Positions 28,198 through 37,508 of a stretch of 64,000 bases of DNA are shown piece after piece (the first letter of the stretch is position 1; each line of letters opens with the position of its first letter). Position numbers and translations under genes: made by a program. The notes below the pieces were generated by a model, which ran no database searches, was not told the origin of the DNA, and saw only the letters and a list, made by a program, of their open reading frames with translations. Source of the stretch: Advenella incenata (GTDB lineage: Bacteria; Pseudomonadota; Gammaproteobacteria; Burkholderiales; Burkholderiaceae_B); NCBI RefSeq assembly GCF_004217095.1, contig NZ_SHKO01000001.1, forward strand, positions 186,001 to 250,000, in the 5' to 3' direction.

Positions 28198-29020
28198 CAA
28201 GCCCGCGACCCATGTTGCCGATCAACAGATCGATGAGCAAGAAAGGGTTTTGTTGTGGGAGCGTATTGTAAACAGTAGCCTGGCGCCGTGGCTGGTGCCA
28301 ATTGTATTGGTCCTGTTATGGCAACTGGCAGCCTGGGCCGGCTGGCTGTCGACCCGCATTGCGCCGTCGCCGCTTGCCGTTGTTCTGGCGGCCTGGGAAC
28401 TGATATGCAGTGGAGAAATCTTTGTTCATCTGTGGTCCAGTTTCGTGCGCGCGGCAATCGGCTTTTTCATTGGCGGCGCTATCGGTCTGATACTGGGCTT
28501 TCTGAACGGTGGTTTCAGGGTGTGCGAACGCCTTCTGGACACCACCATACAAATGGTACGCAACGTACCGCACTTGTCTCTCATTCCGCTGGTCATTCTG
28601 TGGTTCGGCATCGACGAAGCGGGCAAGCTCTTTCTGGTCGCTTTGGGGACGTTGTTTCCCATCTATCTGAATACCTTTCACGGGATTCGTTCGGTTGACC
28701 GTGACTTGATAGAAATGGGCAGATCCTATGGTCTTTCAGACTGGCAGCTTTTTACCAAGGTCATTCTTCCCGGCGCGATGCCCAGCATTCTGGTGGGTGT
28801 CCGGTTCGCGCTGGGTTTTATGTGGCTGACGTTGATTGTTGCCGAAACGATTTCGGCCAGCAGCGGGATTGGCTACATGGCCATGACAGCCCGTGAGTTC
28901 ATGCAGACCGATATCGTAGTGGTGGCGATTTTGCTGTATGCCCTCTTGGGCAAACTGGCCGATACGGCGTCGCGTTTGCTTGAACGAAGGCTGTTGCGCT
29001 GGAATCCTGCATTTAAATAG
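28178..29020 (+). CDS. ssuC: Sulfonate ABC transporter permease
   Basis: A 280-residue inner-membrane protein with about six membrane segments. The cytoplasmic EAA loop is DLIEMGRSYGLSDWQLFTKVILPGAMPSILVG. SsuC-like RNVPHLSLIPLVILWFGIDE is present. It overlaps ssuA and precedes ssuB in the operon. Confidence 0.92.
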   Translation: MLSGVHDKPATHVADQQIDEQERVLLWERIVNSSLAPWLVPIVLVLLWQLAAWAGWLSTRIAPSPLAVVLAAWELICSGEIFVHLWSSFVRAAIGFFIGGAIGLILGFLNGGFRVCERLLDTTIQMVRNVPHLSLIPLVILWFGIDEAGKLFLVALGTLFPIYLNTFHGIRSVDRDLIEMGRSYGLSDWQLFTKVILPGAMPSILVGVRFALGFMWLTLIVAETISASSGIGYMAMTAREFMQTDIVVVAILLYALLGKLADTASRLLERRLLRWNPAFK

Positions 29021-29053
29021 ATATATCGATAGCGTACTGGAGCAATGTGAAGG

Positions 29054-29821
29054 ATGGAACAAGTAACTGGCGGAATTGATCTGAGAATGGAAGGGGCCGG
29101 CAAACGCTTTGGAACGCGACAGGTATTGCAGGATGTCAACCTTAGCGTTACAGCGGGCCAGTTTCTTTCTGTGGTGGGACGCAGCGGTAGCGGCAAAAGT
29201 ACGCTATTGCGTCTGCTCGCCGGTCTGGACACAGCCAGCGTGGGCAGAATCCGGGTGGATGGGCGAGCGGTGGAGCAGTCCCGCCATGACATACGCATCA
29301 TGTATCAGGACGCACGTCTTCTGCCGTGGCAAACGGTTGCCAACAATGTTGCACTGGGCCTCAAAGGCAAAGGCAGCCAGATCCGCCGGATTGCCATCGA
29401 GGCGCTTGAGCAGGTTGGCCTGGCGGACCGCGCCGACGAATGGCCTGGCGTGCTCTCGGGCGGCCAACGTCAGCGTGTGGCGCTAGCCCGGGCGTTGGCA
29501 CATCGGCCGCGGTTGTTGCTGCTGGATGAACCGCTAGGCGCGCTGGATGCCCTGACGCGTATTGAAATGCAGCAATTGATCGAATCACTATGGAAAGATC
29601 ATGGCTTCACTGCGGTCCTGGTCACGCACGATGTCGCTGAAGCCGTAGCATTGGCTGACCGCGTGATTTTGATTGACCAGAATACGGTGAAATTTGATCT
29701 GGATGTCAGGCTTGCCCGGCCGCGCGTCAGAGGGGACGCGCACTACGCGTCCCTGGAAGGGCAGTTGCTGTCCCGTTTGCTCGGCCGTCAAGGGGAACCT
29801 CACCAGGCACAGGCCGCATAG
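29054..29821 (+). CDS. ssuB: Sulfonate ABC transporter ATP-binding protein
   Basis: A 255-residue ATPase. Walker A is GRSGSGKST, the Q-loop region [10 protein letters not shown], the signature [15 protein letters not shown], and Walker [16 protein letters not shown], followed by the H-loop VTHD. It is the energising subunit of SsuABC and lies between ssuC and two ssuD genes. Confidence 0.92.
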   Translation: MEQVTGGIDLRMEGAGKRFGTRQVLQDVNLSVTAGQFLSVVGRSGSGKSTLLRLLAGLDTASVGRIRVDGRAVEQSRHDIRIMYQDARLLPWQTVANNVALGLKGKGSQIRRIAIEALEQVGLADRADEWPGVLSGGQRQRVALARALAHRPRLLLLDEPLGALDALTRIEMQQLIESLWKDHGFTAVLVTHDVAEAVALADRVILIDQNTVKFDLDVRLARPRVRGDAHYASLEGQLLSRLLGRQGEPHQAQAA

Positions 29822-29852
29822 TCTTCTTTCTTTTTAGTGAGTAAAGCGATTT

Positions 29853-30962
29853 ATGACAATAGAACTAAATTGGTATCTGCCTAATCACGGTGACTTCCAT
29901 GGGTTGACGAATAATCGATTGGGCGAATCGGTCAACAGGATAAGGCAAAGTACACCGGCGTATCTGGAATCGGTTGCGCGGGCGATCGAGTACGCCGGCT
30001 TTAACGCCGTGTTAATTCCTACCGGCCCCACGTGTCATGACGGCTGGGTCGTTGCTGCCGCATTGTCCCAGGTCACGACCAGACTCAAGTTTCTGGTTGC
30101 ATTCCGTCCCGGGTTTGTGCTGCCCGCCGTGGCCGCGCAAAGCGTGCAATCGCTGCAGCGAATTACCGGCAACCGCTTGTTGCTCAATGTGGTGACCGGT
30201 GGAGATTCGGCTGAGCAGCGTGGTTACGGCGACTTTCTGGATCACGACCAGCGCTATGAACGTACGGCGCAATTTCTGGATATCGTCCGGAAAATCTGGG
30301 CAGGAGAAAACCTCGATTATGAAGGCACGCATTTTCGCCTGAAAGGCGCGGGGCTGCTTCGTCCGATGGTCAGCCCTCCCCCTATATATTTCGGTGGCGC
30401 CTCGGCCGCAGCCGAAGCCGTCGCAGCGCAATATAGCGATACCTATCTGTTTTGGGGTGAAACACCGGCGATGGTAGAGGAACGAATCGCTCGGGCCGAT
30501 GCGCTGGCAGCAAGCCATGATCGGCGACTACGTTATGGTTATCGGGTGCATATCATTTCCCGTGATACGCCTGAACAGGCCTGGGCCGAGGCTGATCGCC
30601 TGCTCAGGGAAGTGCCTCGCGAAACCATCGAAAAAGCCCAGAAGCAGCTGCAGAAAAGCGAGTCGGTGGGGCAGGCACGCATGCGGGCCTTGCGCCAAAG
30701 CAATACCTTTAATGACGTGCGTGATCTGGAGGTCTATCCAAATCTGTGGACCGGTATCGGCCTGGTGCGTGGCGGGGCAGGCACTGCCATTGTGGGAAGT
30801 CATGAACAGGTTGCCGAACGCATCGAACAATTGCACACATTGGGCATCTCCAGCTTCATTCTGTCGGGTTATCCCAATCTTGAGGAAGCCCTGAACGTCG
30901 GCGAAGAAGTCGTACCACTGCTGAACAGCAACACCGCCGTGCGCGCCGTTGCCGGCGCCTGA
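29853..30962 (+). CDS. ssuD: FMNH2-dependent alkanesulfonate monooxygenase (second SsuD-like)
   Basis: A 369-residue luciferase-family enzyme. Landmarks are MTIELNWYLPNHGDF, GFNAVLIPTGPTCHDGWVVAAALSQ, RLLLNVVTGGDSAEQRGYGDFLDHDQRY, YFGGASAAAEAVAAQYSDTY and [20 protein letters not shown]. It desulfonates alkanesulfonates delivered by SsuABC. A related gene follows 12 bases later, giving a tandem pair that probably differs in chain-length preference. Confidence 0.9.
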   Translation: MTIELNWYLPNHGDFHGLTNNRLGESVNRIRQSTPAYLESVARAIEYAGFNAVLIPTGPTCHDGWVVAAALSQVTTRLKFLVAFRPGFVLPAVAAQSVQSLQRITGNRLLLNVVTGGDSAEQRGYGDFLDHDQRYERTAQFLDIVRKIWAGENLDYEGTHFRLKGAGLLRPMVSPPPIYFGGASAAAEAVAAQYSDTYLFWGETPAMVEERIARADALAASHDRRLRYGYRVHIISRDTPEQAWAEADRLLREVPRETIEKAQKQLQKSESVGQARMRALRQSNTFNDVRDLEVYPNLWTGIGLVRGGAGTAIVGSHEQVAERIEQLHTLGISSFILSGYPNLEEALNVGEEVVPLLNSNTAVRAVAGA

Positions 30963-30974
30963 TCAAGGAAAAAT

Positions 30975-32063
30975 ATGAGTATTGAATTTAACTGGTTTCT
31001 TCCCACTAATGGGGACAGTCGACATCTGACTGGCAACATCAGTAACCCACAATTGCGGCCCACGCATCTGGCGCATCGCGAGCCTGATGTGGACTATCTG
31101 GTGCAGATCGCTCGCGCTGCAGAGGCGACCGGCTTTAACGCGGCACTGATTCCCACAGGCGCCGCCTGCGAGGATGCATGGCTGATCGCTGCCGCGCTGG
31201 CGCAGAATACTGAAAAACTCAAATTTCTTGTGGCGTTTCGTCCGGGGCTCGAATTGCCCGCGTATGCCGCGCAGAAAGTTGCAGCCATGCAGACGTTTAC
31301 CAATAACCGCTTGCTTCTGAATGTGGTGACCGGTGGCGATCAGGATCAGCAGCAAGCCTACGGCGACTTTCTTGACCATGATGAACGTTATGCGCGTACT
31401 GCCGAGTTTTTACAGGTGGTCCGGCAGGTCTGGCAGGGACCGGGGCAGGAATTTTCCGGAACGCATTACCAGATTCGCAATGGCGGGCTGGTGCGACCGC
31501 TCACTGCAGCACCAGCAATTTATTTCGGCGGTGCCTCGCCGGTAGCAGAGAAGGTGGCAAGCGATACGGCCGATGTATACCTGCTGTGGGGGGAAACCCA
31601 GGATATGGTGCGAGAGCGGCTGCAGCGGGTGCGAGCCCTGGCGCAGCAGCAGGGCCGTACCCTGCGCTTTGGATTGCGGATCCATGTGATCGCCCGTAGT
31701 ACGCAAGAGCAGGCTTGGGCAGAAGCCGAAAGACTGTGGCGTGAACTGTCGCCGGAGACAATCCAGAAGGCGCAAAAATCATTACGCTCCAGCCAATCTG
31801 TCGGGCAGGCCCGGATGCAGCAATTGAATAAGGGCGGTCGCGGCAATGCAGTGCGGGATTTGGAAGTTGAGCCGGGATTGTGGACCGGTATCGGCCTGGT
31901 TCGCGGTGGGGCGGGAACAGCGCTGGTGGGAAGTTATGACCAGGTCGCAGATTATCTTAAGCAATATTGCGATCTTGGTATAGATACGTTCATTCTTTCC
32001 GGATACGCCAATCTGGAAGAAGCGTGGCGTGTTGGGGAAAATATACTGCCGCGCGTGCATTAA
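30975..32063 (+). CDS. FMNH2-dependent alkanesulfonate monooxygenase (third SsuD-like)
   Basis: A 362-residue paralogue of the preceding gene, with MSIEFNWFLPTNGDSRHL, GFNAALIPTGAACEDAWLIAAALAQ, LLLNVVTGGDQDQQQAYGDFLDHDERY and [20 protein letters not shown]. The two are similar along their whole length, suggesting a local duplication followed by divergence. It is the last gene of the ssuACBD-D' operon, followed by a GC-rich hairpin. Confidence 0.88.
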   Translation: MSIEFNWFLPTNGDSRHLTGNISNPQLRPTHLAHREPDVDYLVQIARAAEATGFNAALIPTGAACEDAWLIAAALAQNTEKLKFLVAFRPGLELPAYAAQKVAAMQTFTNNRLLLNVVTGGDQDQQQAYGDFLDHDERYARTAEFLQVVRQVWQGPGQEFSGTHYQIRNGGLVRPLTAAPAIYFGGASPVAEKVASDTADVYLLWGETQDMVRERLQRVRALAQQQGRTLRFGLRIHVIARSTQEQAWAEAERLWRELSPETIQKAQKSLRSSQSVGQARMQQLNKGGRGNAVRDLEVEPGLWTGIGLVRGGAGTALVGSYDQVADYLKQYCDLGIDTFILSGYANLEEAWRVGENILPRVH

Positions 32064-32131
32064 CCAGTTTGCAGCATGGGTCACTCTGTAAAACCGGGGC
32101 CATTGCGCAGCGGCCAAGACAGATGACATAA

Positions 32132-32163
32132 AAGGGGGCGATGTGTATATCGCCCCCTTCTTT
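32132..32163. terminator. Bidirectional terminator between convergent ssu operons
   Basis: AAGGGGGCGAT (32132-32142) pairs with ATCGCCCCCTT (32149-32159) around GTGTAT. A short T-rich tail follows on the plus strand and a short T run on the minus strand, serving the two convergent sulfonate operons. Confidence 0.85.
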
Positions 32164-32186
32164 AGGTTAACCAGCAAGGCATGCGA

Positions 32187-33032
32187 TCATGCCGCGCGTC
32201 GCGTGCGTGCGGGCTCTTGCGCGAGGCCAGATGTTGTAGCGGTCTGATCCGGCGCCTCTTGCAAAGCCGGTGGTTCGGCATCGGCAAGATCTGTGTCAAC
32301 CCCCAGATGCTGCAACAGATAACGGCGGATGCGCGCAATTTCGTTCTCCCTCGCTGGTGACTGGTCCGGCAAATTTACCGGTATATCTACAGTCAGCTTA
32401 CCCTGATCCAGAATTAAAATTCGCTGCGCCAGATGGATGGCTTCATCCACATCATGCGTCACCAGGAGTACGGCCGGCTCGTGATGCTGGCACAGCCGAC
32501 GCAACAAAGCGTGCATGCGCAGGCGGGTCAACGCATCGAGCGCACCAAAGGGTTCATCGGCCAGCAATAGCTGCGGGTTGCGAACCAGCGCGCGGGCCAG
32601 TGCAACCCTTTGCTGCTCGCCGCCGGACAGTTCTGCCGGCCAGGACATGTGGCGGTTATGCAGGCCGACTTCTTCGAGCGCCTGCATTGCTCGCGCTTTT
32701 ACATTGGCTCCGGAAAGCCCGAAGGTCACATTATCGACCAGGCGCTTCCATGGCAGCAGGCGGGCATCCTGGAATACGACAGATAAAGAGGAAGGAACCT
32801 GCAGCGAGCCTTCCCCGACCACGTCGTGATCAAGTCCCGCCAGTGCCCTTAGGAATGTACTTTTTCCCGAGCCGCTGCGGCCGAGCAAGGCGACAAACTC
32901 GCCCTTGCTGATATCCAGGTCAATGTCGTCAAGCACGGTCCGGGTGCCAAAACGGCGGACCAGGTGCCGTACCGAAACCGCGAGCGCTTTGCCCTCGGGC
33001 AGTGTAGTTAGTCGTTCAACGTCTTGCGCCAT
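32187..33032 (-). CDS. Second sulfonate-type ABC transporter ATP-binding protein
   Basis: A 281-residue SsuB-like ATPase: Walker [21 protein letters not shown], signature [15 protein letters not shown], Walker B LLLADEPFGALDALT and VTHDVDEA. A C-terminal extension of about 45 residues rich in Ala, Pro and Gln (DLADAEPPALQEAPDQ) has no evident fold. Its start overlaps the permease gene by 25 bases, and it is the last gene of this A-C-B operon. Confidence 0.9.
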   Translation of the reverse strand: MAQDVERLTTLPEGKALAVSVRHLVRRFGTRTVLDDIDLDISKGEFVALLGRSGSGKSTFLRALAGLDHDVVGEGSLQVPSSLSVVFQDARLLPWKRLVDNVTFGLSGANVKARAMQALEEVGLHNRHMSWPAELSGGEQQRVALARALVRNPQLLLADEPFGALDALTRLRMHALLRRLCQHHEPAVLLVTHDVDEAIHLAQRILILDQGKLTVDIPVNLPDQSPARENEIARIRRYLLQHLGVDTDLADAEPPALQEAPDQTATTSGLAQEPARTRRAA

Positions 33033-33877
33033 TTGAGTACCTTTTTCTGTAGTAAACGGACCAGGCCGTCTGAAGTGAGTCCGAGCACCGCGTACAGCGC
33101 CAGGCCGACAACAATGACTTCAGTTTGTCCGTAGGTTCGGGCCAATTCAATCATGTAGCCGATACCGCTGGTTGAGTTAACCTGTTCTACCACCACCAAT
33201 GCAAGCCAGGAAGAAGTGACCGCGAAGCGCAGCCCAAGTAGAAAGCCGGGTAATGCGCCAGGCAGCACAACGTGGCGTATGAACTGGCCACGAGTGACGC
33301 CCAGCGTTTCGGATAATTCAAGATAGCGACTGTCTATACTGCGCAGGCAGTCATGTGTCTGAATGTAGATAGGGACCACAACAATCATGGCAATGGCGGT
33401 GATTTTCATTGGCTCGCCAATGCCCAGCCAGAGCATGAGCAGTGGGATCAACGCCAGGCTGGGTATGGCGCGCTTGATCTGCACCGGACCGTCAATGACA
33501 TATTCACCGATGCGACTTAGCCCGGCAAAAACGCCCAGTATGACGCCAAATATCACACCCCAGAACAGCCCCTGCAACGCCCTGAAAAGAGACGTTTCGA
33601 AGTTGCTCCAGAGACGACCGGACTGGATCAGCTCCGCGGCTGTTTGTACCACGACCCATGGTGGTGAAAGCGTTCGGTGGTCTATTATTCCGGTCCAGGA
33701 CCCGAGCGTCCAGATTACCAGCAGCAGTATGGGGCCGATTGCGGCTCCGTAGCGAATCTCTTTGCCAGGGCCAAGGCGTGAGCGACGCGAGTTGGCCTGG
33801 TTTCTGTCGATGGCGGAAATAGGTTTGTGGCGACGATCGCTGACGGTGTCGGCGGCGAGTGAATTGATCGTATTCAT
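33008..33877 (-). CDS. Second sulfonate-type ABC transporter permease
   Basis: A 289-residue membrane protein with an about 35-residue polar N-terminus, then six predicted segments. The EAA loop is RYLELSETLGVTRGQFIRHVVLPGALPGFLLG. RAIPSLALIPLLMLWLGIGEPMK is SsuC/TauC-like. Its start overlaps the binding-protein stop (ATGA) and its end overlaps the ATPase gene. Confidence 0.9.
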   Translation of the reverse strand: MNTINSLAADTVSDRRHKPISAIDRNQANSRRSRLGPGKEIRYGAAIGPILLLVIWTLGSWTGIIDHRTLSPPWVVVQTAAELIQSGRLWSNFETSLFRALQGLFWGVIFGVILGVFAGLSRIGEYVIDGPVQIKRAIPSLALIPLLMLWLGIGEPMKITAIAMIVVVPIYIQTHDCLRSIDSRYLELSETLGVTRGQFIRHVVLPGALPGFLLGLRFAVTSSWLALVVVEQVNSTSGIGYMIELARTYGQTEVIVVGLALYAVLGLTSDGLVRLLQKKVLKWRKTLND

Positions 33878-34920
33878 TGTTTGCTTAACGCCTGGGTGGC
33901 GACCTTTTCAAAGCGACGGTCAAACAGTTTTGCTGCGTCCAGGCGCGGGTTGCCCGTTTCCGCAGCCAGAAGATTAATGGTCGCTTGCTGGCGGGCAATC
34001 ACATCGGTCCAGTCAGCCGGGATGTCGGGCTCGCCGGCCGATTGAGCCAGATATTCGCCATCGGCTGTTTTCAGTCCCTGATCCTGGACGTAATAGCCTT
34101 CAACCCATTCTTTTGGATGCTCATAGATCCAGCGTGTGGCCTTTGCCCAGGCCTTGACATAGGCGCGTGCAGCCGCCGCTTTGGCCGGATCGTCCAGAAC
34201 AGCTTGCAAGGTATAAAGATGCCAGGCGTCATCGCGCAAGCCATGTGAAATGACCCGCGCACCGTTGCTGCCATAGTTGGCCAGATATCGCGGCTGGTTG
34301 GCCTCGGCGATGGGCGCTGCATCCACCAGTTTGCTGGCAAGGGCGCTTACGTATACGTCGCCGGTGCTCGGCATCTCCACCAGGGTGACATCATCCTTGG
34401 TCAGACCGGCTTTCTGAAGGATTCGAAGAACCAGGGCCCCCTGAGCCTGACCGGGGCTAAAAGCGATTTTTTTGCCTTTCAGATCTGCGATGCTTTCAAT
34501 ATTTGCGCCCGGTGCAATGCCCAGCTTGTATATTGGATGGTCAAGCGGCGCTTTGCGAAAGGCCGCAGCAATGATCTGCACCGGCAGGCCGGTCCAGGTA
34601 GCGTGAATCGGCGGAATATCCGCGACAGCACCAATGTCCAGCGCATTGGCGCGGAACGCCTCGGTCGTTCGGGGACCGCCACTGATGTTTACCCATTTGG
34701 GCGTGAATGGAAGATTTTTTACTTCACCGGAAAGTTCCAGTGCGCGCTGTGTTTTTGGATCGCCAATGGTCAGTGTGGTGCCGGGCGGAACGGTATCGGT
34801 AATCGGCGCCGCACCTGATTGCGCATTGGCCAGCGGTGCACACATCAGCATAATCGCAATCGTGGCGCAGGCGCGCGCGGTGATCGATGAAAGAATTCGA
34901 ATGTGATTTGGTGAAATCAT
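33874..34920 (-). CDS. Second sulfonate-type ABC transporter substrate-binding protein
   Basis: A 348-residue periplasmic protein with a signal peptide (about residues 1-33, ending ANAQ). The segments GPRTTEAFRANALDIGAVADIPPIHATWTG and IADLKGKKIAFSPGQAQGALVLRILQKAGL match the SsuA family, but the protein is clearly divergent from the SsuA at 27.2 kb. It may bind a different sulfonate or a sulfate ester. First gene of the second importer operon. Confidence 0.87.
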   Translation of the reverse strand: MISPNHIRILSSITARACATIAIMLMCAPLANAQSGAAPITDTVPPGTTLTIGDPKTQRALELSGEVKNLPFTPKWVNISGGPRTTEAFRANALDIGAVADIPPIHATWTGLPVQIIAAAFRKAPLDHPIYKLGIAPGANIESIADLKGKKIAFSPGQAQGALVLRILQKAGLTKDDVTLVEMPSTGDVYVSALASKLVDAAPIAEANQPRYLANYGSNGARVISHGLRDDAWHLYTLQAVLDDPAKAAAARAYVKAWAKATRWIYEHPKEWVEGYYVQDQGLKTADGEYLAQSAGEPDIPADWTDVIARQQATINLLAAETGNPRLDAAKLFDRRFEKVATQALSKQ

Positions 34921-35109
34921 GTGCGGGCTCCTGTTTATTGACTCTGTTGGCTAAATCGTGCTGCCCAAATGACAGCACTTGTTTTGAGTCTAAAGGAAAC
35001 CAAATCTCACACGAAGTACATTGTGCTTATATTGTTATGATGTGCAATTGCAAGCGAAGCACAGCGAATCAAATTGCGCTTCGCTCGAAGCTGCCAGATC
35101 ATATTGACA

Positions 35110-35742
35110 TTATTGCGATTGTGTTGCGGGTTTGTCGCTGGCTGGCGTCTTGCTGCTGTCAGAGCTTTGTGAAACATCCGGTCGCGGATCAGGCACAAAG
35201 CCATCGCGATTGGGCATCTTGATTGCAGCAAGTGATTTTGCATCCAGGCGCGCGTCTTCTGCCACAAGTCCGTTCAAGTGAAGAAGATAGGCGGTAACGG
35301 CATAAACCTGTTCGTTACTCAGGCTTTGGGGCGCCGTCAACGGCATGGCGCGTCTGATGTAGTCAAATAAAGTTGGGGCGTACGGCCAGTAGCTGCCCAC
35401 CGTTTTGACCGGTTTGTCGCTGGCCAGTGTGCCAAGACCGCCTGCCAGTTTATCGCCACTGCCCCCTTCGCCCTTGCTGCCATGACAGGCGGCACATTGC
35501 TGGGCGTAAATGGTGCCGCCCTGTGTGACGGTGCCACTGCCATCGGGCAGATTGCGGCCATCGGCGAATACATTGATGTCCCAGGCGACTATTTCTTTGG
35601 GTGTCACCGGATGGCCAAATCCAAACTTCTGTTCGGCATGAGCGGCGCCCGCAGTTGCGCCCAGTAGTGCAGCGCATGCTAGCAGCATTACTGTGTGTTG
35701 GGCTGCATATGTTTTTGCAAGCGAAGTGTTAAGCACGTGCAT
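35110..35742 (-). CDS. Cytochrome c, partner of the SoxC-like sulfite dehydrogenase
   Basis: A 210-residue exported cytochrome with a signal peptide ending GAAHA (about residue 36). There is one haem motif, CAACH, in YAQQCAACHGSKGEGG, and a probable axial Met in RRAMPLTAPQSLS. The tail is hydrophilic. It resembles part of SoxD, but SoxD normally has two haems and here only one CxxCH is present. Its start overlaps the soxC stop by 14 bases, so it is surely the electron acceptor of that enzyme, passing electrons to the respiratory chain. Confidence 0.82.
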   Translation of the reverse strand: MHVLNTSLAKTYAAQHTVMLLACAALLGATAGAAHAEQKFGFGHPVTPKEIVAWDINVFADGRNLPDGSGTVTQGGTIYAQQCAACHGSKGEGGSGDKLAGGLGTLASDKPVKTVGSYWPYAPTLFDYIRRAMPLTAPQSLSNEQVYAVTAYLLHLNGLVAEDARLDAKSLAAIKMPNRDGFVPDPRPDVSQSSDSSKTPASDKPATQSQ

Positions 35743-37048
35743 GAGTCACCTTTCCGTCAGATGCGATACGCCATGGTGTAATCGCGTTGTTGTGATATGT
35801 ATTATTGACGCCGCGCACCTCAACGAGCGATTCCAGCGTAGGTTGTATGTAGCCGGTTTCGTCAGTGGCCCGGCTTTGTATTACCACGGGTTCGCCGTTC
35901 CATTCCCAAGCAAAGAGAAAGCGTGTCAGCGCCTTGCTCAGGACCGGTGTCTGCAATCGGGCTGGTTGCCAGGTTTTGCCCTCGTCAACCGAGATCTCTA
36001 CTTTGGTAATGCGCCCTTTGCCGCTCCAGGCAATGCCGCGGATTTCATGAAACCCCTTGCCTTCGATCTGCTGCCCGCCCGAAGGACTGGTAATGATGGA
36101 CTTGGCTTCCATCACAAATGTGAACTCACGGGCCTTGCCGTTTGGCAGGATGTCCGTGTACTTGGATGTTTCTTCGCGTGAATGCACCGGCTGGTCTGCG
36201 ACCTGCAGGCGTCGCAGCCACTTGATACTCATATTGCCTTCATAGCCGGGTAGCAGCAGCCTTAGCGGATACCCCTGTTCGGGCCGCAAGCGCTCTCCGT
36301 TCTGACTGTATACGAGCATGGCATCGTCCAGGCACTTTTCCAGCGGAATGCTGCGTGTCATGCCAGCACCATCGGCGCCTTCGGCAATGACCCATTTGGC
36401 CTCGGGCTTGAGGCCAGCCTCGTTCAGAACCGTCTTGAGTGGCACGCCGGTCCATTCGGCGCAACTGACCAGGCCGTTGACTTCGGCTGCCGTTTTGCCA
36501 TAGACCGCGTATCCCGGATTGCCGGAGCATTCAAGAAAATAAATCTGGGAGTGTGAGGGGAAACGTCGGATATCATTCAGTGTGAAGGACAGCGCATTGT
36601 TTACCAACCCATGCACGACCAACCGGTGTTCAACAGGATTGATATCGGGAATGCCATTATGGTGGCGTTCGTAGAAGAGCCCGTTAGGTGTAATGATGCC
36701 ATCGAGCTCCTGCAAAGGGGTGCGGGTCGATGAAGAAAAATACTGTTTGTCCGTCTTTCGCAGATGGCGAATAATCCCGCTTTCAAATTCGGAGGGCTTA
36801 CCATAAGGACGACTGCCAACCAGGGCGCCAGGCTGTCTGGTCCACGGGGCAATGGTTAGCGCGTTGTCGGCTGCTGCCGCTGCTTCTTTGGTCGCTGTTC
36901 CGGATTGGGCAGCGGCGGCACTTAGTCCGGCGCTGCCTGCGAGAACGCCGGTGACCGCTGTAACGCCATTACGTAAAAATTGCCGACGCGTGTGCTGTGC
37001 GTCCGCCTCTGTTACCGCCAGAGCTTCTTCAGTCGATTCGTTAGCCAT
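35729..37048 (-). CDS. soxC: SoxC-like sulfite/sulfane dehydrogenase, molybdopterin subunit
   Basis: A 439-residue periplasmic molybdoenzyme with a Tat signal (TRRQFLRNG at residues 20-28). The Mo-ligating Cys is probably in YFLECSGNPG; LVSCAEWTGVPLKTVL, GYPLRLLLPGYEGNMSIKWLRRL and the C-terminal dimerisation domain (GRITKVEISVDEGKTW) complete the sulfite-oxidase fold. SoxC acts with a cytochrome in thiosulfate oxidation, and isolated SoxC-like enzymes can oxidise sulfite. No soxXYZAB genes are here. The nearby sulfonate desulfonation genes suggest the role of disposing of sulfite. Confidence 0.85.
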   Translation of the reverse strand: MANESTEEALAVTEADAQHTRRQFLRNGVTAVTGVLAGSAGLSAAAAQSGTATKEAAAAADNALTIAPWTRQPGALVGSRPYGKPSEFESGIIRHLRKTDKQYFSSSTRTPLQELDGIITPNGLFYERHHNGIPDINPVEHRLVVHGLVNNALSFTLNDIRRFPSHSQIYFLECSGNPGYAVYGKTAAEVNGLVSCAEWTGVPLKTVLNEAGLKPEAKWVIAEGADGAGMTRSIPLEKCLDDAMLVYSQNGERLRPEQGYPLRLLLPGYEGNMSIKWLRRLQVADQPVHSREETSKYTDILPNGKAREFTFVMEAKSIITSPSGGQQIEGKGFHEIRGIAWSGKGRITKVEISVDEGKTWQPARLQTPVLSKALTRFLFAWEWNGEPVVIQSRATDETGYIQPTLESLVEVRGVNNTYHNNAITPWRIASDGKVTHARA

Positions 37049-37508
37049 GTAAATGGTCTCCGGTGCGAATGTTGATTGGGTCGGTGTGACTGCAAATAGT
37101 ATAGGGTTGCGGTATGACTGCGTCCAGTACTTACTGCTTATAAATTTAGCGGTCTCGGTTATGTGTGAAACGCAAATTTATCGGATGCATGGTTTTGGTC
37201 TGAAAGAGTCCGTTTTGTGCGAAGACAGAAGTTTGTTGTAGAAATATTGATTGTTCCGGCAGGAAGATTGATCGTGGTAACGCTATGTGGGAACAAGCGT
37301 GTGCTGCCGGAAAGCCTGCGGCGCCAGCCAGGCAAAAACAACGGGTTGTGAGCGCATCATCTGCTGTGCCTGATCTTGATATGTCCGGTCCTGTTGTCGC
37401 TGTAATGGTTATTACTGATAGAGCAAGGAAAAATATATGCAGTATACTGACTAATATTCAGTTATATCAGGTCGTCCTGTTCAACCATTTCGCAGCGGTC
37501 CAATTTTG
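37049..37508. other. Long divergent intergenic region between soxC and the TRAP genes
   Basis: It holds the soxC promoter and the dctQ promoter. The only clear element is the palindrome CAGTATACTG at 37440-37449. An open frame at 37285-37509 lacks a ribosome site and family features and is judged spurious. Confidence 0.6.
37440..37449. promoter_or_regulatory. CAGTATACTG operator upstream of TRAP dctQM
   Basis: A perfect 10-base palindrome identical to those before picC, the ferredoxin gene and picR. It lies 60 bases upstream of the dctQ ATG. No convincing -35 box is 17 bases upstream, so promoter overlap is less clear here. Confidence 0.65.

Noticed and set aside
35052-35090. AGCGAAGC...GCTTCGCT inverted repeat after the cytochrome c gene
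   Set aside because: Long loop and no T tract on the minus strand; terminator function unsupported.
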